47,251 nt of DNA, taken from 73-13 sp035556075. Its GTDB lineage: Bacteria > Actinomycetota > Actinomycetes > Actinomycetales > Microbacteriaceae. Positions 17,602 through 28,900 of the stretch are shown here, piece by piece; positions within the stretch are counted from its first letter, which is position 1, and the number at the start of each line of letters is the position of its first letter. A model generated the notes under the pieces. The model saw only the letters and a program-made list of their open reading frames with translations, made no database searches and had not been told where the DNA came from. The DNA lies in contig DATMFQ010000039.1 in the NCBI GenBank assembly GCA_035556075.1, forward strand, positions 1-47,251. Reading direction: 5' to 3'. Position numbers and translations under genes: made by a program.

Positions 17602-19233
17602 TCAGCGTGCCGCGAGGAGGAGGTCGCGCAGGTGCGCGAGATCGACCTTGCCGGAGGGTCCCCGCTCCAGCGAGTCGAGGACGAGGAGGCGCTGGGGCTT
17701 CTTGTAGCCAGCCAGGCGCTCGCCGACGAATGCGCGGAGCGCGTCCGCCGTCACGTCGGCTCCCGGACGCCTCGCGACCACCGCGGCGACGGCCTGCCCC
17801 CAGCGCGGGTCCGGGACCCCGAAGACGGCGACATCGACGACGTCCTCGTGCGCGAGGAGCACTTCCTCCACCTCGGCGGGGTAGACCTTCTCGCCACCGG
17901 TATTGACGACGGCTGCGCCACGGCCGAGGAACTCGACCGCGCCCTCCTCGTCGATCAGTCGCACCCAGTCGCCGGGTGAGACTCGGCGGACGCCGTCGAC
18001 GACCCGGTACACCTCGGCGGTCTTCGCCGGTTCATTGAGGTAGCCCATCGGCATGGCGCCCGAGTACGCGAGGATGCCCGACTCGCCGACCGCGACCGGG
18101 TGGCCGTCCTCGTCGATGACGCTGGCCCCCGCGGCGAGCATGAGACGGGTGGGCAGATCATCGAGCGAGCGGACGAAGGAGATCGCGTACGGGCCGCCCT
18201 CGGTCGAGGCGACGATGTCCATGAGCGTCGCGGCCGGCATCCGCTCGATGAGCTCGGCCTTCCGGTCGTCCGTCCAGGCCATGCCGGAGGAGATGATCGA
18301 GGTGATCGACGAGACATCGTAGGGGGCGCCCGCGAGGGCCGCCGCGTCGATCGCGTCAAGGATCGGGCTCGTGATGGCGTTGCCGACGACGATGAGCCGG
18401 GTCACCCGGTGCTGGACGATCGCCTGGAGCGCCTGCACCGGGTCGAGGCGAGGGCTGTCGAGCAGGACCACCGAGCCGCCGATGACCATCGCATTCATGA
18501 CGCTGACGAGGGCCGTCAGGTGCATGAGCGGCGCGAGCGGCAGCACCCGCGGCGGCCCGCCCGGCACCCGGCCCGCGTGCGCCCAGAAGTCCTCGTCGCG
18601 GGTGGGCATCGGCAGGTCCGCGGCGAGGAACGTCGACACCGTCTGCGCGTCGAGCAGGTCGCCGTGGCGCCAGACGACCGCCTTCGGGGTCCCGGTCGTG
18701 CCGCCCGTGAAGACGTAGATGAGGTCGTCGCCGCTGCGGTCGTCCGGGCCGTCATAGCGGCCTTCGAGCTGGGATTCGTACTCGTGGCCACCCGCGGTGA
18801 CCGGCTCGTCCGCGATCACCAGGCGCACCGGCGGCGGGCCGTCGACGAGCTCGGCGGCGCCGGCGGCCTCCGCCTGGAGCGACGCCGGGTGGACGAGCAC
18901 CGATGCACCACAGATGCGGAGCAGGTCGGCCAACTCCTGCGCGCGGTACCGGAAATTCATGTTGACAGGAATGGCACCGAGCTTGAACGCCGCGTACACC
19001 GTCTCGAGGAACTCGGGACGGTTGTACAGGTACACGCCGATCCGATCCCCCCGGCGCACCCCGTGCCGATGGAGCGCGGCGGCCAGGCGCGAGGCACGGT
19101 CCTCGAGGTCGCGGTAGGTGCGCACGCCCGCGGGAGAGATGATCGCCGGGTCATCCGGGACCGCCGCCGCGACGCGGTCCCACACCGTCGACCAGTTGAG
19201 GTGCCAGGGCAGCGGTGGGATGGCGTCGGTCAT
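17602..19233 (-). CDS. AMP-dependent acyl-CoA synthetase (fatty-acyl/steroid-type CoA ligase)
   Basis: 543 residues, full length for the adenylate-forming ANL superfamily. The phosphate-binding loop is YVFTGGTTGTPKAVVW (residues 173-188). The later domain has GDWVRLIDEEG, the hinge-region GGEKVYPAEVEEVL and the catalytic C-terminal Lys529 in GPSGKVDL. TGGTTG followed by VVWRH recalls actinobacterial FadD enzymes that activate steroid side chains or long acyl acids, rather than acetyl-CoA synthetase. It converts a carboxylic acid, ATP and CoA to an acyl-CoA, AMP and pyrophosphate. A GAGGAG ribosome-binding site lies upstream of the ATG. It diverges from a MarR remnant. It could use acids made from amine-derived aldehydes, but no aldehyde dehydrogenase is present here, so that link is weak. 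Confidence 0.9.
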   Translation of the reverse strand: MTDAIPPLPWHLNWSTVWDRVAAAVPDDPAIISPAGVRTYRDLEDRASRLAAALHRHGVRRGDRIGVYLYNRPEFLETVYAAFKLGAIPVNMNFRYRAQELADLLRICGASVLVHPASLQAEAAGAAELVDGPPPVRLVIADEPVTAGGHEYESQLEGRYDGPDDRSGDDLIYVFTGGTTGTPKAVVWRHGDLLDAQTVSTFLAADLPMPTRDEDFWAHAGRVPGGPPRVLPLAPLMHLTALVSVMNAMVIGGSVVLLDSPRLDPVQALQAIVQHRVTRLIVVGNAITSPILDAIDAAALAGAPYDVSSITSIISSGMAWTDDRKAELIERMPAATLMDIVASTEGGPYAISFVRSLDDLPTRLMLAAGASVIDEDGHPVAVGESGILAYSGAMPMGYLNEPAKTAEVYRVVDGVRRVSPGDWVRLIDEEGAVEFLGRGAAVVNTGGEKVYPAEVEEVLLAHEDVVDVAVFGVPDPRWGQAVAAVVARRPGADVTADALRAFVGERLAGYKKPQRLLVLDSLERGPSGKVDLAHLRDLLLAAR

Positions 19234-19260
19234 GGTGCGTCTTCGCTCCTCGACCGCACA

Positions 19261-19277
19261 AACTCGGCGGCCGTGTT
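19261..19277. promoter_or_regulatory. Candidate MarR-type operator between divergent genes
   Basis: AACTCGG, CGG, CCGTGTT is an imperfect palindrome (6 of 7 arm bases match) in the 71-base gap between the CoA ligase and the MarR remnant. Placement fits; specificity is unproven. Confidence 0.3.
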
Positions 19278-19304
19278 GGTTGGCAGGGCGCCTGATTTTC
19301 CCCC

Positions 19305-19565
19305 ATGATCGTCAGGGCGGCAAGTCACGCCGGATGCCCGATGGCGGGCGTGAGTGGCGAAGGAGGGCGCGATGGTGCGACACGGGCGGCGTCCGAGTGG
19401 TGGGGGATCCCCTCGCTCGTCTATCTCATCAAGCAGGTCGAGCTCGCCGCGAAATCGCATCTCGACGAGATCGTGTCACCGCACGGCGTGACCGCGCACC
19501 AATACACGGCGCTGACGGTGCTGGCGAGGAATCCGGGCATGACTGGGGCGCGGCGCGCGCGCTGA
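19305..19565 (+). pseudogene. Truncated MarR-family regulator remnant
   Basis: The open frame encodes at most 86 residues. From about residue 32 it matches the N-terminal half of MarR regulators: a dimerisation helix (PSLVYLIKQVELAAKSHLDEIV), then HGVTAHQYTALTVLARNPGMT at the start of the winged helix. It then breaks into GARRAR and stops. Normal MarR proteins are about 140-160 residues and continue through the recognition helix and wing; neither is found in the other two frames downstream. A 3' deletion is therefore more likely than a simple frameshift. Possible starts are ATG 19305, ATG 19341 or GTG 19350. It diverges from the CoA ligase, which it presumably once regulated. If translated it could at best dimerise. 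Confidence 0.65.
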
Positions 19566-19607
19566 ACCCTGGGTCAGCCCTACCGCCAGCGCGCCGTGCG
19601 GGCTGAG

Positions 19608-19613
19608 TAGTCT
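19608..19613 (+). promoter_or_regulatory. Leaderless -10 element for the HerA-like gene
   Basis: TAGTCT ends exactly 6 bases before the ATG at 19620, leaving no room for a ribosome-binding site. Confidence 0.45.
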
Positions 19614-19619
19614 TGGCGC

Positions 19620-21335
<1,716 letters not shown>

Positions 21336-21368
21336 CCGGGCGCTCAGCCGCACGGAGACTACATTCGG

Positions 21369-21453
21369 CGGAGGAGGCGGGATTCGAACCCGCGAGGGCT
21401 TGCACCCAACACGCTTTCCAAGCGTGCGCCATAGGCCACTAGGCGACACCTCC
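21369..21453 (-). tRNA. tRNA-Ser (anticodon GGA)
   Basis: 85 bases with a long variable arm, as expected for class II serine tRNA. The anticodon stem CACGC/GCGTG holds loop TTGGAAA with anticodon GGA, reading UCC and UCU. The T arm is GCGGG-TTCGAAT-CCCGC and the discriminator is G. The 3' CCA is not fully encoded (genomic CCG). The acceptor stem, GGAGGTG against CTCCTCC, has one U6-U67 mismatch. Confidence 0.93.
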
Positions 21454-21492
21454 GGATGGACCAGCGGGGCGTGCCCCGCGAGACCGCCCACC

Positions 21493-21498
21493 ATCCTA
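21493..21498 (-). promoter_or_regulatory. Candidate -10 element of tRNA-Ser
   Basis: TAGGAT on the reverse strand lies about 40 bases before the tRNA 5' end. The leader contains a 16-base palindrome (GCGGGGC, GT, GCCCCGC). Confidence 0.45.
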
Positions 21499-21500
21499 CC

Positions 21501-21523
21501 GGACGGGGTGCCAGAGCCCGTCC
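21501..21523 (-). terminator. Hairpin downstream of the SRP RNA
   Basis: GGACGGG and CCCGTCC pair over a 9-base loop, about 25 bases beyond the SRP RNA 3' end and just before the tRNA-Ser promoter. Confidence 0.5.
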
Positions 21524-21545
21524 GAGCTGCCGCGCCCGAGATGGG

Positions 21546-21636
21546 AAGACTCCCCGCGCACCCGCCAGAGCCCGGTTGCCCTTGCTGCGTCTCCGCCCTG
21601 GGGGAGTTGGCCTGGATGGCGCCACGCGGGGAGCCG
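21546..21636 (-). ncRNA. ffs: Signal recognition particle RNA (4.5S, small bacterial type)
   Basis: The reverse strand carries the conserved domain-IV core: CCAGGGC, a tetraloop, then GCAGCAAGGGCAACCGGG, followed by CTCTGGCGGGTGCGCGGGGAGTC. The 3' CGCGGGGAGTC pairs with 5' GGCTCCCCGCG to close a rod of about 90 bases. The RNA binds Ffh to target nascent membrane proteins. The apical loop is GAGA closed by G-C, where I recall GGAA closed by C-G in relatives. Ends are estimated from the outer pairing to within a few bases. Its position beside tRNA-Ser is common in actinobacteria. Confidence 0.88.
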
Positions 21637-21642
21637 TCAGCG

Positions 21643-21648
21643 ATCCTA
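21643..21648 (-). promoter_or_regulatory. -10 element of the SRP RNA
   Basis: TAGGAT on the reverse strand, 7 bases before the predicted RNA 5' end. A GAATGC motif (21664-21669) falls in the -35 region. Confidence 0.5.
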
Positions 21649-21755
21649 CCGGGCGCGTCTGCCGCATTCATCCCCGTGCGCTGTGCCCTGTGGGTCCGAC
21701 TCGCGAGATGTCCACACGCGCGGGTCACGGCGGGGCACCGCGCGGCGGGGGCGAC

Positions 21756-21761
21756 TAGCAT
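21756..21761 (+). promoter_or_regulatory. Candidate -10 element of the kinase/MoxR/FHA operon
   Basis: TAGCAT lies 59 bases before the kinase start. The leader holds a GGGCGG/CCGCCC hairpin (21766-21783). The TAGCAT overlaps a GCATTC motif. No regulator site is recognised in 21649-21755. Confidence 0.35.
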
Positions 21762-21820
21762 TCCAGGGCGGGGAAGGCCGCCCCACACCCGCTCACTCCA
21801 GCGACGAGATCGGAGGCTCA

Positions 21821-22969
21821 GTGGCGCGTCGTCCGCAGTCTCAGCCACCGGTGCTGCCGGGATTCTCGTTCGTCCGGCCGCTCGGCGCGGGCGGTTTCGC
21901 GGACGTGTTCCTCTATGAGCAGGACATGCCGCGGCGCTCGGTCGCGGTGAAGGTGCTGTTCGCGGACGCGGTCAACGCGCAGGCCCGCTCGCAGTTCGTC
22001 GCTGAGGCGGACGTCATGGCCAGGCTCAGTGCCCACCCGAGCATTCTCACGATCTTCGAGGCGTCGATCTCGGCGGATGGCCGCCCGTATCTCGTGACGG
22101 AGTACTGCCCCGAGTCGCTTGGCGACCGCTACAAGCAGGCCCCGCTGCCGGTCAGCCTCGTCCTCGACGCGGGGGTGCGCATGGCGGGGGCGCTCGAGAC
22201 GGCGCACCGCAGCGGGGTGCTGCATCGTGACATCAAGCCCTCGAACATCCTCGTGACGACCCTCGGCCGGCCGGTGCTGGCCGACTTCGGGATTGCGACG
22301 GTCGTGGGGCCGCTCGCGGCCGATGCGCAGGTCGTCGCCATGTCGGTGCCGTGGTCGAGCCCGGAGGTGATCCGGGAGGTGTCGACGGGCTCCGTCGCGA
22401 CCGAGGTGTGGAGTCTCGGCGCGACGCTGTACACCCTCCTCGCCGGTCGCACCCCGTTTGCGGAGGCGACGCGGGAGAAGAACACCCGCGAGCTCATGAA
22501 GATCCGGGTGGTCCGGGCAAGGTACACGCCGATTGGCCGCCCCGATGTGGCGCCGGAGGTCGAGCACCTCCTCGCGCGCATGATGTCGAAGGACCCCGAG
22601 CAGCGCCACGCCTCGATGCTCGACGTCGGGGAGCACCTGCGCGGCCTGCAGGCACAGCTCGGTCTGCTCGCGACCCCCATCGAGGTCGTCGGCCACCACT
22701 GGGCGCAGTCGCATGGCGCCTCGTCATTCAGCGAGGCGGCCGCGGCTGAGCAGCGTGGGCCGGTGCTCTCGACCGTGCGGCCGGATTCGCGGCGGGCGGC
22801 GCGCGCGGAACGGGACCTGCGGCAGCGCGCGACGGTCGGTGTGGAGGGGCTCGAGGAGGAGGCGATTCGGCGTGACGGAGCGCGGCGTCGGCTCCTCGGT
22901 GTCGGCGTGACGCTCGGGGTCCTCGCGCTGATCATCGTCGGGCTCCTCGCGACGGGAGCGCTCGGCTGA
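21821..22969 (+). CDS. PknB-type Ser/Thr protein kinase, tail-anchored, without ectodomain
   Basis: 382 residues from a GTG preceded by GGAGG at 6-7 bases; the longer frame upstream has no such site. The kinase domain covers residues about 14-285: glycine loop LGAGGFADVF (21-30), Lys44 (VAVKV), HRDIKPSN with Asp137, DFG with Asp155, and SPEV in place of APE. All catalytic residues are present. The activation segment is poor in Thr, unlike classical PknB, so autoactivation may differ. A single hydrophobic helix (about 360-380) ends the protein, leaving almost nothing outside the membrane. Its stop overlaps the ATG of the giant Ig-like gene by one base. Substrates are probably the Thr motifs and FHA partner encoded later in the operon (inference), opposed by the PP2C phosphatase. 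Confidence 0.93.
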   Translation: MARRPQSQPPVLPGFSFVRPLGAGGFADVFLYEQDMPRRSVAVKVLFADAVNAQARSQFVAEADVMARLSAHPSILTIFEASISADGRPYLVTEYCPESLGDRYKQAPLPVSLVLDAGVRMAGALETAHRSGVLHRDIKPSNILVTTLGRPVLADFGIATVVGPLAADAQVVAMSVPWSSPEVIREVSTGSVATEVWSLGATLYTLLAGRTPFAEATREKNTRELMKIRVVRARYTPIGRPDVAPEVEHLLARMMSKDPEQRHASMLDVGEHLRGLQAQLGLLATPIEVVGHHWAQSHGASSFSEAAAAEQRGPVLSTVRPDSRRAARAERDLRQRATVGVEGLEEEAIRRDGARRRLLGVGVTLGVLALIIVGLLATGALG

Positions 22970-25900
22970 TGGTGGGCCGGCGCGGGCCCCGGGCGCGCAC
23001 GGTCGTGGCCTGGGCCGGCGGCGTCACTGCGGCGGTCCTGCTCGTGACGGGCGCCGCAGTCGCGCAGGGCTATGACGCCGAGGACCTCCCCGTCGTCGAG
23101 ACGAGCGTGTGGGTCGCGCGTGCCGCGGCCGGCGGCCAGTACGCGATGGTCAACACGGACGTTGCCGAGATCGTGTCGGTCAACACGGCGCAGGGACTCG
23201 CGGGTGTCGCGCAGGCCGGCTCCGCCGCGGTCGTGTTCGGCTCCGGTCACACGCGCTACTGGCCGCTCGACCCCGCCGTCCCGGTCGACATCAGTGCCGA
23301 GGAGGCGGCGGCAGCCGGTGCCGGCGTCGAGAGCCCCGCGGGCACGACGGGGCGTGTCGCGGTCGGACCGTATCTGCTATTCACCGGGCCGGCGCCAGCT
23401 TGGGGGCTCGCGAGCACGCTCGATGGTGATGCCCCGAGCATCCACCCGCTCGACCCCGCCGCGGGGCTCGGCGCACCGGAGTCGGACCCGGCGTACGTGG
23501 CGGCGGTATCGAGCATGTCGAGGAATGGGCTGGTCGCCTTGTACTCCACCCAGTCGGCCGAGCGCCGGGTCGTCGTGCACGACACCCGCACGGGTTCCTG
23601 GGATTGGGCGGCGATTGCGTCGCCCCCCGAGTCGGCGGCCGGGCTGCAGCTGAGTTTCGTCGGTGACCGCTGGGTGCTGTTCGTCGCGGCGGGCGGGGGC
23701 GGCTCCCGGCTGTGGGTCGAGGGCGCGGCGGCACCGTTCGCGCTGCCCGGTGTCGGCGGGGAGGGGCTGTTGCAGTCGCCCGGCGCCGCCGCGGACTCGG
23801 TGGCGATCGCGCACGCGGGCGGGCTCGCGCTCGTCCACCTCAGCGACGGGGCCGTCGAGACGGTCGCCGCGTCGGGCACCCCGGCTCGGCCGGCTGCGGT
23901 CGGCGACGGTCTCGCCGCGGCCTGGCTGACGACGGGCGGCGGCACGCTGTGGTCGTCCGCCGGCGGGCTCGTCCCGCTCGTGATCGACGGCGGCGAGTTC
24001 GAGCAAAACGTCGATGTCACCCCGACCATCGCCTCGAACGGCGACCGCGCCGTGCTCGTCGAGTCGACGACGGGCATGCTCTGGTCGGTGCCGGACGGGG
24101 TGCTCATTCCGCTGGCGGCATGGACGGCGGGCGAGCCGCCGCCGCAGGAGGGCCAGGTCGAGGTCCCGGATGCCGCCGTGCCGGAGCCGCCTGTCGCGGA
24201 GCCGGATGCCTTCGGGGTGCGGGCGGGTGCGCTCGCGGTGCTACCGGTGGTCTACAACGACCACGACCCGAACTCGACGGACGTGCTCAGCATCGACCCG
24301 ACCTCGATCGAGGGACTCGACCCCGCATTCGGCACCGTCGCGCTCGTGGGGAGCAACCAGAGCCTCGTCATCGATGTCGTCGGCGCCGTCGAGTCGGCGT
24401 CGTTCAGCTACCGGGTGACGGACGGCACGTCGTCGAGCCCGCCGACGACGGTCACGCTCACCCGATCAACCGGTGACGCGGCGCCCGTGTGGTGCGACGA
24501 GTGGGTCGAGCCGGAGTGCTTTGTACAGTGGCCGTCGCCGCAGCTCGCGGTCGGCGGCACGGTCCGCGTCGACGTCCTCAAGGGCTGGGTCGACCCCGAC
24601 GGCGACCCCATGGTGCTCGCCTCCGCGATCCCCGAGCCGGGTGCGCCGCTCGTCGCGATGCCGGGTGCGGACGGCTCGCTCGCGATCGCGCACCTGGAGG
24701 ATCGCGGTGGCGCCGGCCAGTACGCGATCGACGTCCGCGTCATGGATGCCCGCGGCCTGGTGTCCGAGCCGCGGGAGCTGCTCGTGACGGTGGAGGCGCT
24801 CCCGGGCTTCGCGGTGACCAATGGCCTGGTGCTCGGCCGCGTGGGCGAGTGGGCCCGCGCCGACATCGGCGACTTCGCCGCGGGCGGCAGCGGCACCTTC
24901 CGCATCGCGGACGCCGTCGACGTCTCCGCGACGCTCGGCGGGCTCGACCTCGACTGGAATCCGGGCAGCGGCACCCTCGATCTCCGCGCGGCCGAGGTCG
25001 GCAGCCACCTCGTGTCGGTGCTCGTCGTCGACGCCGCGACGCAGCAGCAGCGCACGCTCATGCTCCGCGTCGAGGTCACCGACCCGGCGCTCGAGGCCGC
25101 CGCGATGCCGCCGCTGACCGCATTCGTTCGCCCGGGGGAGGACACGGTCGTCGATGTGCTCTCGGCGGCGTCGAACACGACCGGCCAGGTGCTGCTCCTG
25201 ACGAATGCGGTGAGCGACACCGGCGCGCTGGCTGCGGCGATCATCGACGAGACCTCGCTGCAGATCCGGGCGACCGCGGCGGGCCGCGGCGAGGGCCCGA
25301 TCGGCACGATCCGCCTCACCGCGACGACGGCGGATGGGCGTACGGTCGCGGGTTCGCTGACGGTGTTCCTCGTCGCGGCCGCGACGAGCACCCAGCCGAT
25401 CGCGCTCGCGGACGCGGCGACCGTGCGCGCCGGCGGACTCATCGACATCGACGTGCTCGACAACGATGTCGCCCCCCGCGGTGAGCGCCTCGCCCTCCAC
25501 CCGGACGTGTCAGGGAGCGGGACGCCCGGTGAGCTCGCCTTCGCCTCCGGCTCCCAGCTGCGCTACCGCGCGCCGGACGTGCCCGGGGTGTACACCGTCT
25601 TCTATTACGCCTATTTGCCTGGCTCCCCGACGCTGCTGTCCCGAGCGCAGGTGACCGTCCAGGTGCTCGCGGCGGGTGCGAACCGGGCCCCGCAGGCGCA
25701 GGACATCGAGGCGCGCGTCCTCGCCGGGCGCAGCATCGACATCCCCGTCGACCTCGCCTCGATCGACCCCGACGGCGACCGCGTCGTCCTCGCCGCCGTG
25801 ACGCAGCCGTCCCGCCCACAGCTCGGTGCCGTCATGATCGGGGCGGACGGGCGATCACTGCGGTTCACCGCGCCGGAGGCGAATCAGGAGCAGCCGACCC

Positions 25901-28900
25901 CCGGCTGGCAGGCCGACTTCGAGTACACGGTGCGCGACGCCGGCGGCGAGACCGACACCGCGACGGTCCGCGTCGGGGTGAGCGTGCAGGACTTCGCGGA
26001 GGTGACCCCCGTCGTCTTCACCGACCACGTGCAGGTGCAGGCCGGCACGACCGGCCGGATCACGGTCGAGCCGCTGCGCAACGACACCGACCCGGCACAG
26101 GCGAGCCTCGTCACCTCGGGCGAGCAGGCCTCGGGGCTCCGCATCATCGACCTGCGCCCGAGCATGGCGGGCCTCGCGACGGACCCGACGTCCCCCTACT
26201 CGGCGGCCGCGTCGCTCATGGTCGCCCCCACCGGCCCGACGACCGCGACGCCCGGGCGCTCGCCGGACCCGTACCCCGACGGGGTCGTCGCCTTCGAGCT
26301 GACCGCGGACACGCTGCCCGGCACCTACACGTACCTCTACACGGTGGAGTCCCGCCAGACGACCTCGACGGCGCAGGCGCTCATCGTGCTCACCGTCACG
26401 GAGGCGTCTGCACCAGACCGACCGACGATCCGGGACACGGTCGTGACGGCGGCGGACCGTGCGCGGGTGCGCGGTGGCGGCATCGACGTGCTCACCGGAC
26501 GTGTGTCTTGGGCGACGGGCGACGTCGCCGCACTCACCTCGACGCTCGAGCTCGCCCCGGGGGCACCGGCCGGCTTCAGTGTGCGGCCCGGGACGAGCCG
26601 CATCCAGGGGCCGCTGCCGGAGGCGGGCGCGATCGTGCCGTTCCAGGTGTCGGGGACGGACCGCACGGGCGAGGCGTTCACGACGTACGGCTTCCTCCGC
26701 ATCCCCGCATTCGACGATCTGCGGCTGGCCGTCCAGGCGAAACCCGCACCGATCCGGGAGGAGACGAGCGGCGAGATCGACCTCGAGGACATCCTCGCGA
26801 TCGGCGACACCGACACGGTCGAGGTGCGCGCCGACGGCCCCTTCACCGTGCACCGGCCCGACTCGGCCTGCGAGCCCGTCGGCGGCTCGGTCATCCGGTA
26901 TCACGCGGGCTACTTCCCGATGTTCACCGACTCGTGCACCTTGCAGGCGCGGCTGACGGGCCAGTCGGACGACGCCTGGTCGACGATCGTCGTGCCGATC
27001 GACGTCGAGCCGAAGGACCCGCTCGCGATCCTCACCCCGATGACCCTGACGCTGTCGATCACGCAGGCGCCGACCCGGATCGACCTCTACGACAGCCTCG
27101 TCACCTGGTACGGGAATCGCGCGCTCGACCCGCTCAGCGACCTCAGCTTCACGTGGGCGTACGCGGGCAGTCAGTTCGAGGTGACGCCGCCGAGCGGCGC
27201 GGGCACCGGGCCGGACCAGGCGGTGACGGTGCAGGCGCGCGGCACGGCGAGCACGGGCACGCGCGAGACGATCCGCGTCGGGCTCACCTATACGACCGTC
27301 GACGGTTTCGCCTTCGACGAGACCGTCAACATCGTGCTCTACGTCGGCCTGGCCCCGCCGGAGCACCCGAGCGGCGCGAGCCTGGCCCTGAGCTGCAACG
27401 CGCGCAACGACCCGACGGGCTGCGAGATCCCGGTCATCCTGCCGGCGGACGTGTCGGGGCAGTTCAACCCCGTGCGCGCGGCCGCCGGCGACACGAGCTT
27501 GCGCCTCGTCGGCGTCGGGGGCGGGACCGCGCAGACGGCCGTGTGCACGGGCGTCGCCGAGGTCGCGGTACGCGGCGGCGCACTCCGCTTCACCTGGCTG
27601 CCCGGCGACGACCCGGCGAAGCCTTTTGGCGGGCAGTGCGTCATGCCGTTCACGGTGCAGGATGTGCAGGGCCGGACCGGGCAGGGCCAGGTCACCTTCG
27701 CCGCCGACGGCTTCCCGCAGCGACCGGGCACCCCCGTCACCGCGGCTTACGGCGCCGACTGGGTCGACATCGATGTCCCCATCGGGGCCGCGACGACCGC
27801 GGTGCCCCCGGTGACGAGCGTGCGGCTGCTGGACGGCACGACCGCGGTCGCCGGCCAGACCTGCGAGCGCCTCGACGTCGGCGCCTTCCGCTGCCGCGTC
27901 ACCGGGCTCGCCAACGGCGTCGAGCACACCTGGCGAGCGGTGACGACGAATGCGGTGGGCGACTCCGCCCCGACGGCGATGGCATACCCGACGAATGCGT
28001 ACCGCGCGCCCGCCTTCACGGCGGGACCGAGCTACGCGACCCAGCAGTTCGACGCCCGCACGACGCCGACAACGGGCATCCTCCTCGTCCGCCAGGCCTG
28101 TGCCGACTCGGACGCCGAGCGGATCCGCTTCGTCGTCACCGACTCCGTGACGAGGCGGACCTTCACCAAGTCGGTCGACGCGACCGGGTGCGTGCCCGGC
28201 GGCACCGACCTCGACGGGCTCACGCCCGCGCCCGGCGGCGTGCAGCTCACGGCGACCCCGATCAGTCGGTTCACGCCGCCGATCATCGGCAATGTCCCCG
28301 GCTCCGGCGAGGGCGGTGCCGATCACCAGTCGGTCCTCGTGCGCGGCGCCCCGACCGTGACGAGCGTCACGGCGACCCCGAACGCGGGCAGTACCGCGGT
28401 CGCGCTCAGCGTCGCATTCGACCGGCACGCCGGCGATGGCACGCGCAAGGTCGCATTCCTCGCGTGGGCGCCCGGCCAGCCCGGGACCACCCCGCCGACG
28501 TGCGTCGCGAGCGCCGACGGCGCGACGTCGGACAGTGGCACCCCATTCGTCGACAACTCCTTCGCCGTGACCGCCGGGAGCGGCACGGCGCGGGTCATCG
28601 AGACGACGGGCACGACCGCGACCTTCCAGGTCGATGGCTCGGCCTCAGGGCTCGAGCCGAATCGGCAGTACGTCTTTGCAGCGTGTGTCACTGTCGGCTA
28701 CGGGTGGGCGCAGCAGCGGACCGCCCCGGTGTGGCTCGTGCAGGACCCGGGCGCACCGACGTCCGCGACGATGACGTACACCCCGGCGGCGCGTGCCGAC
28801 ACGATGAATGCGAGCTACCTCACCGACCCCGGCCCCGGGGTCGACGGGCCCGCGTTCGTCTGGACCGTGCCCGACACTGACCCGGTCAACGACGCGGCCG

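Noticed and set aside
21456..21758. Short ORFs across the tRNA/SRP RNA region
   Set aside because: They cover structured RNA genes on the other strand and encode Arg/Pro-rich sequence without motifs.
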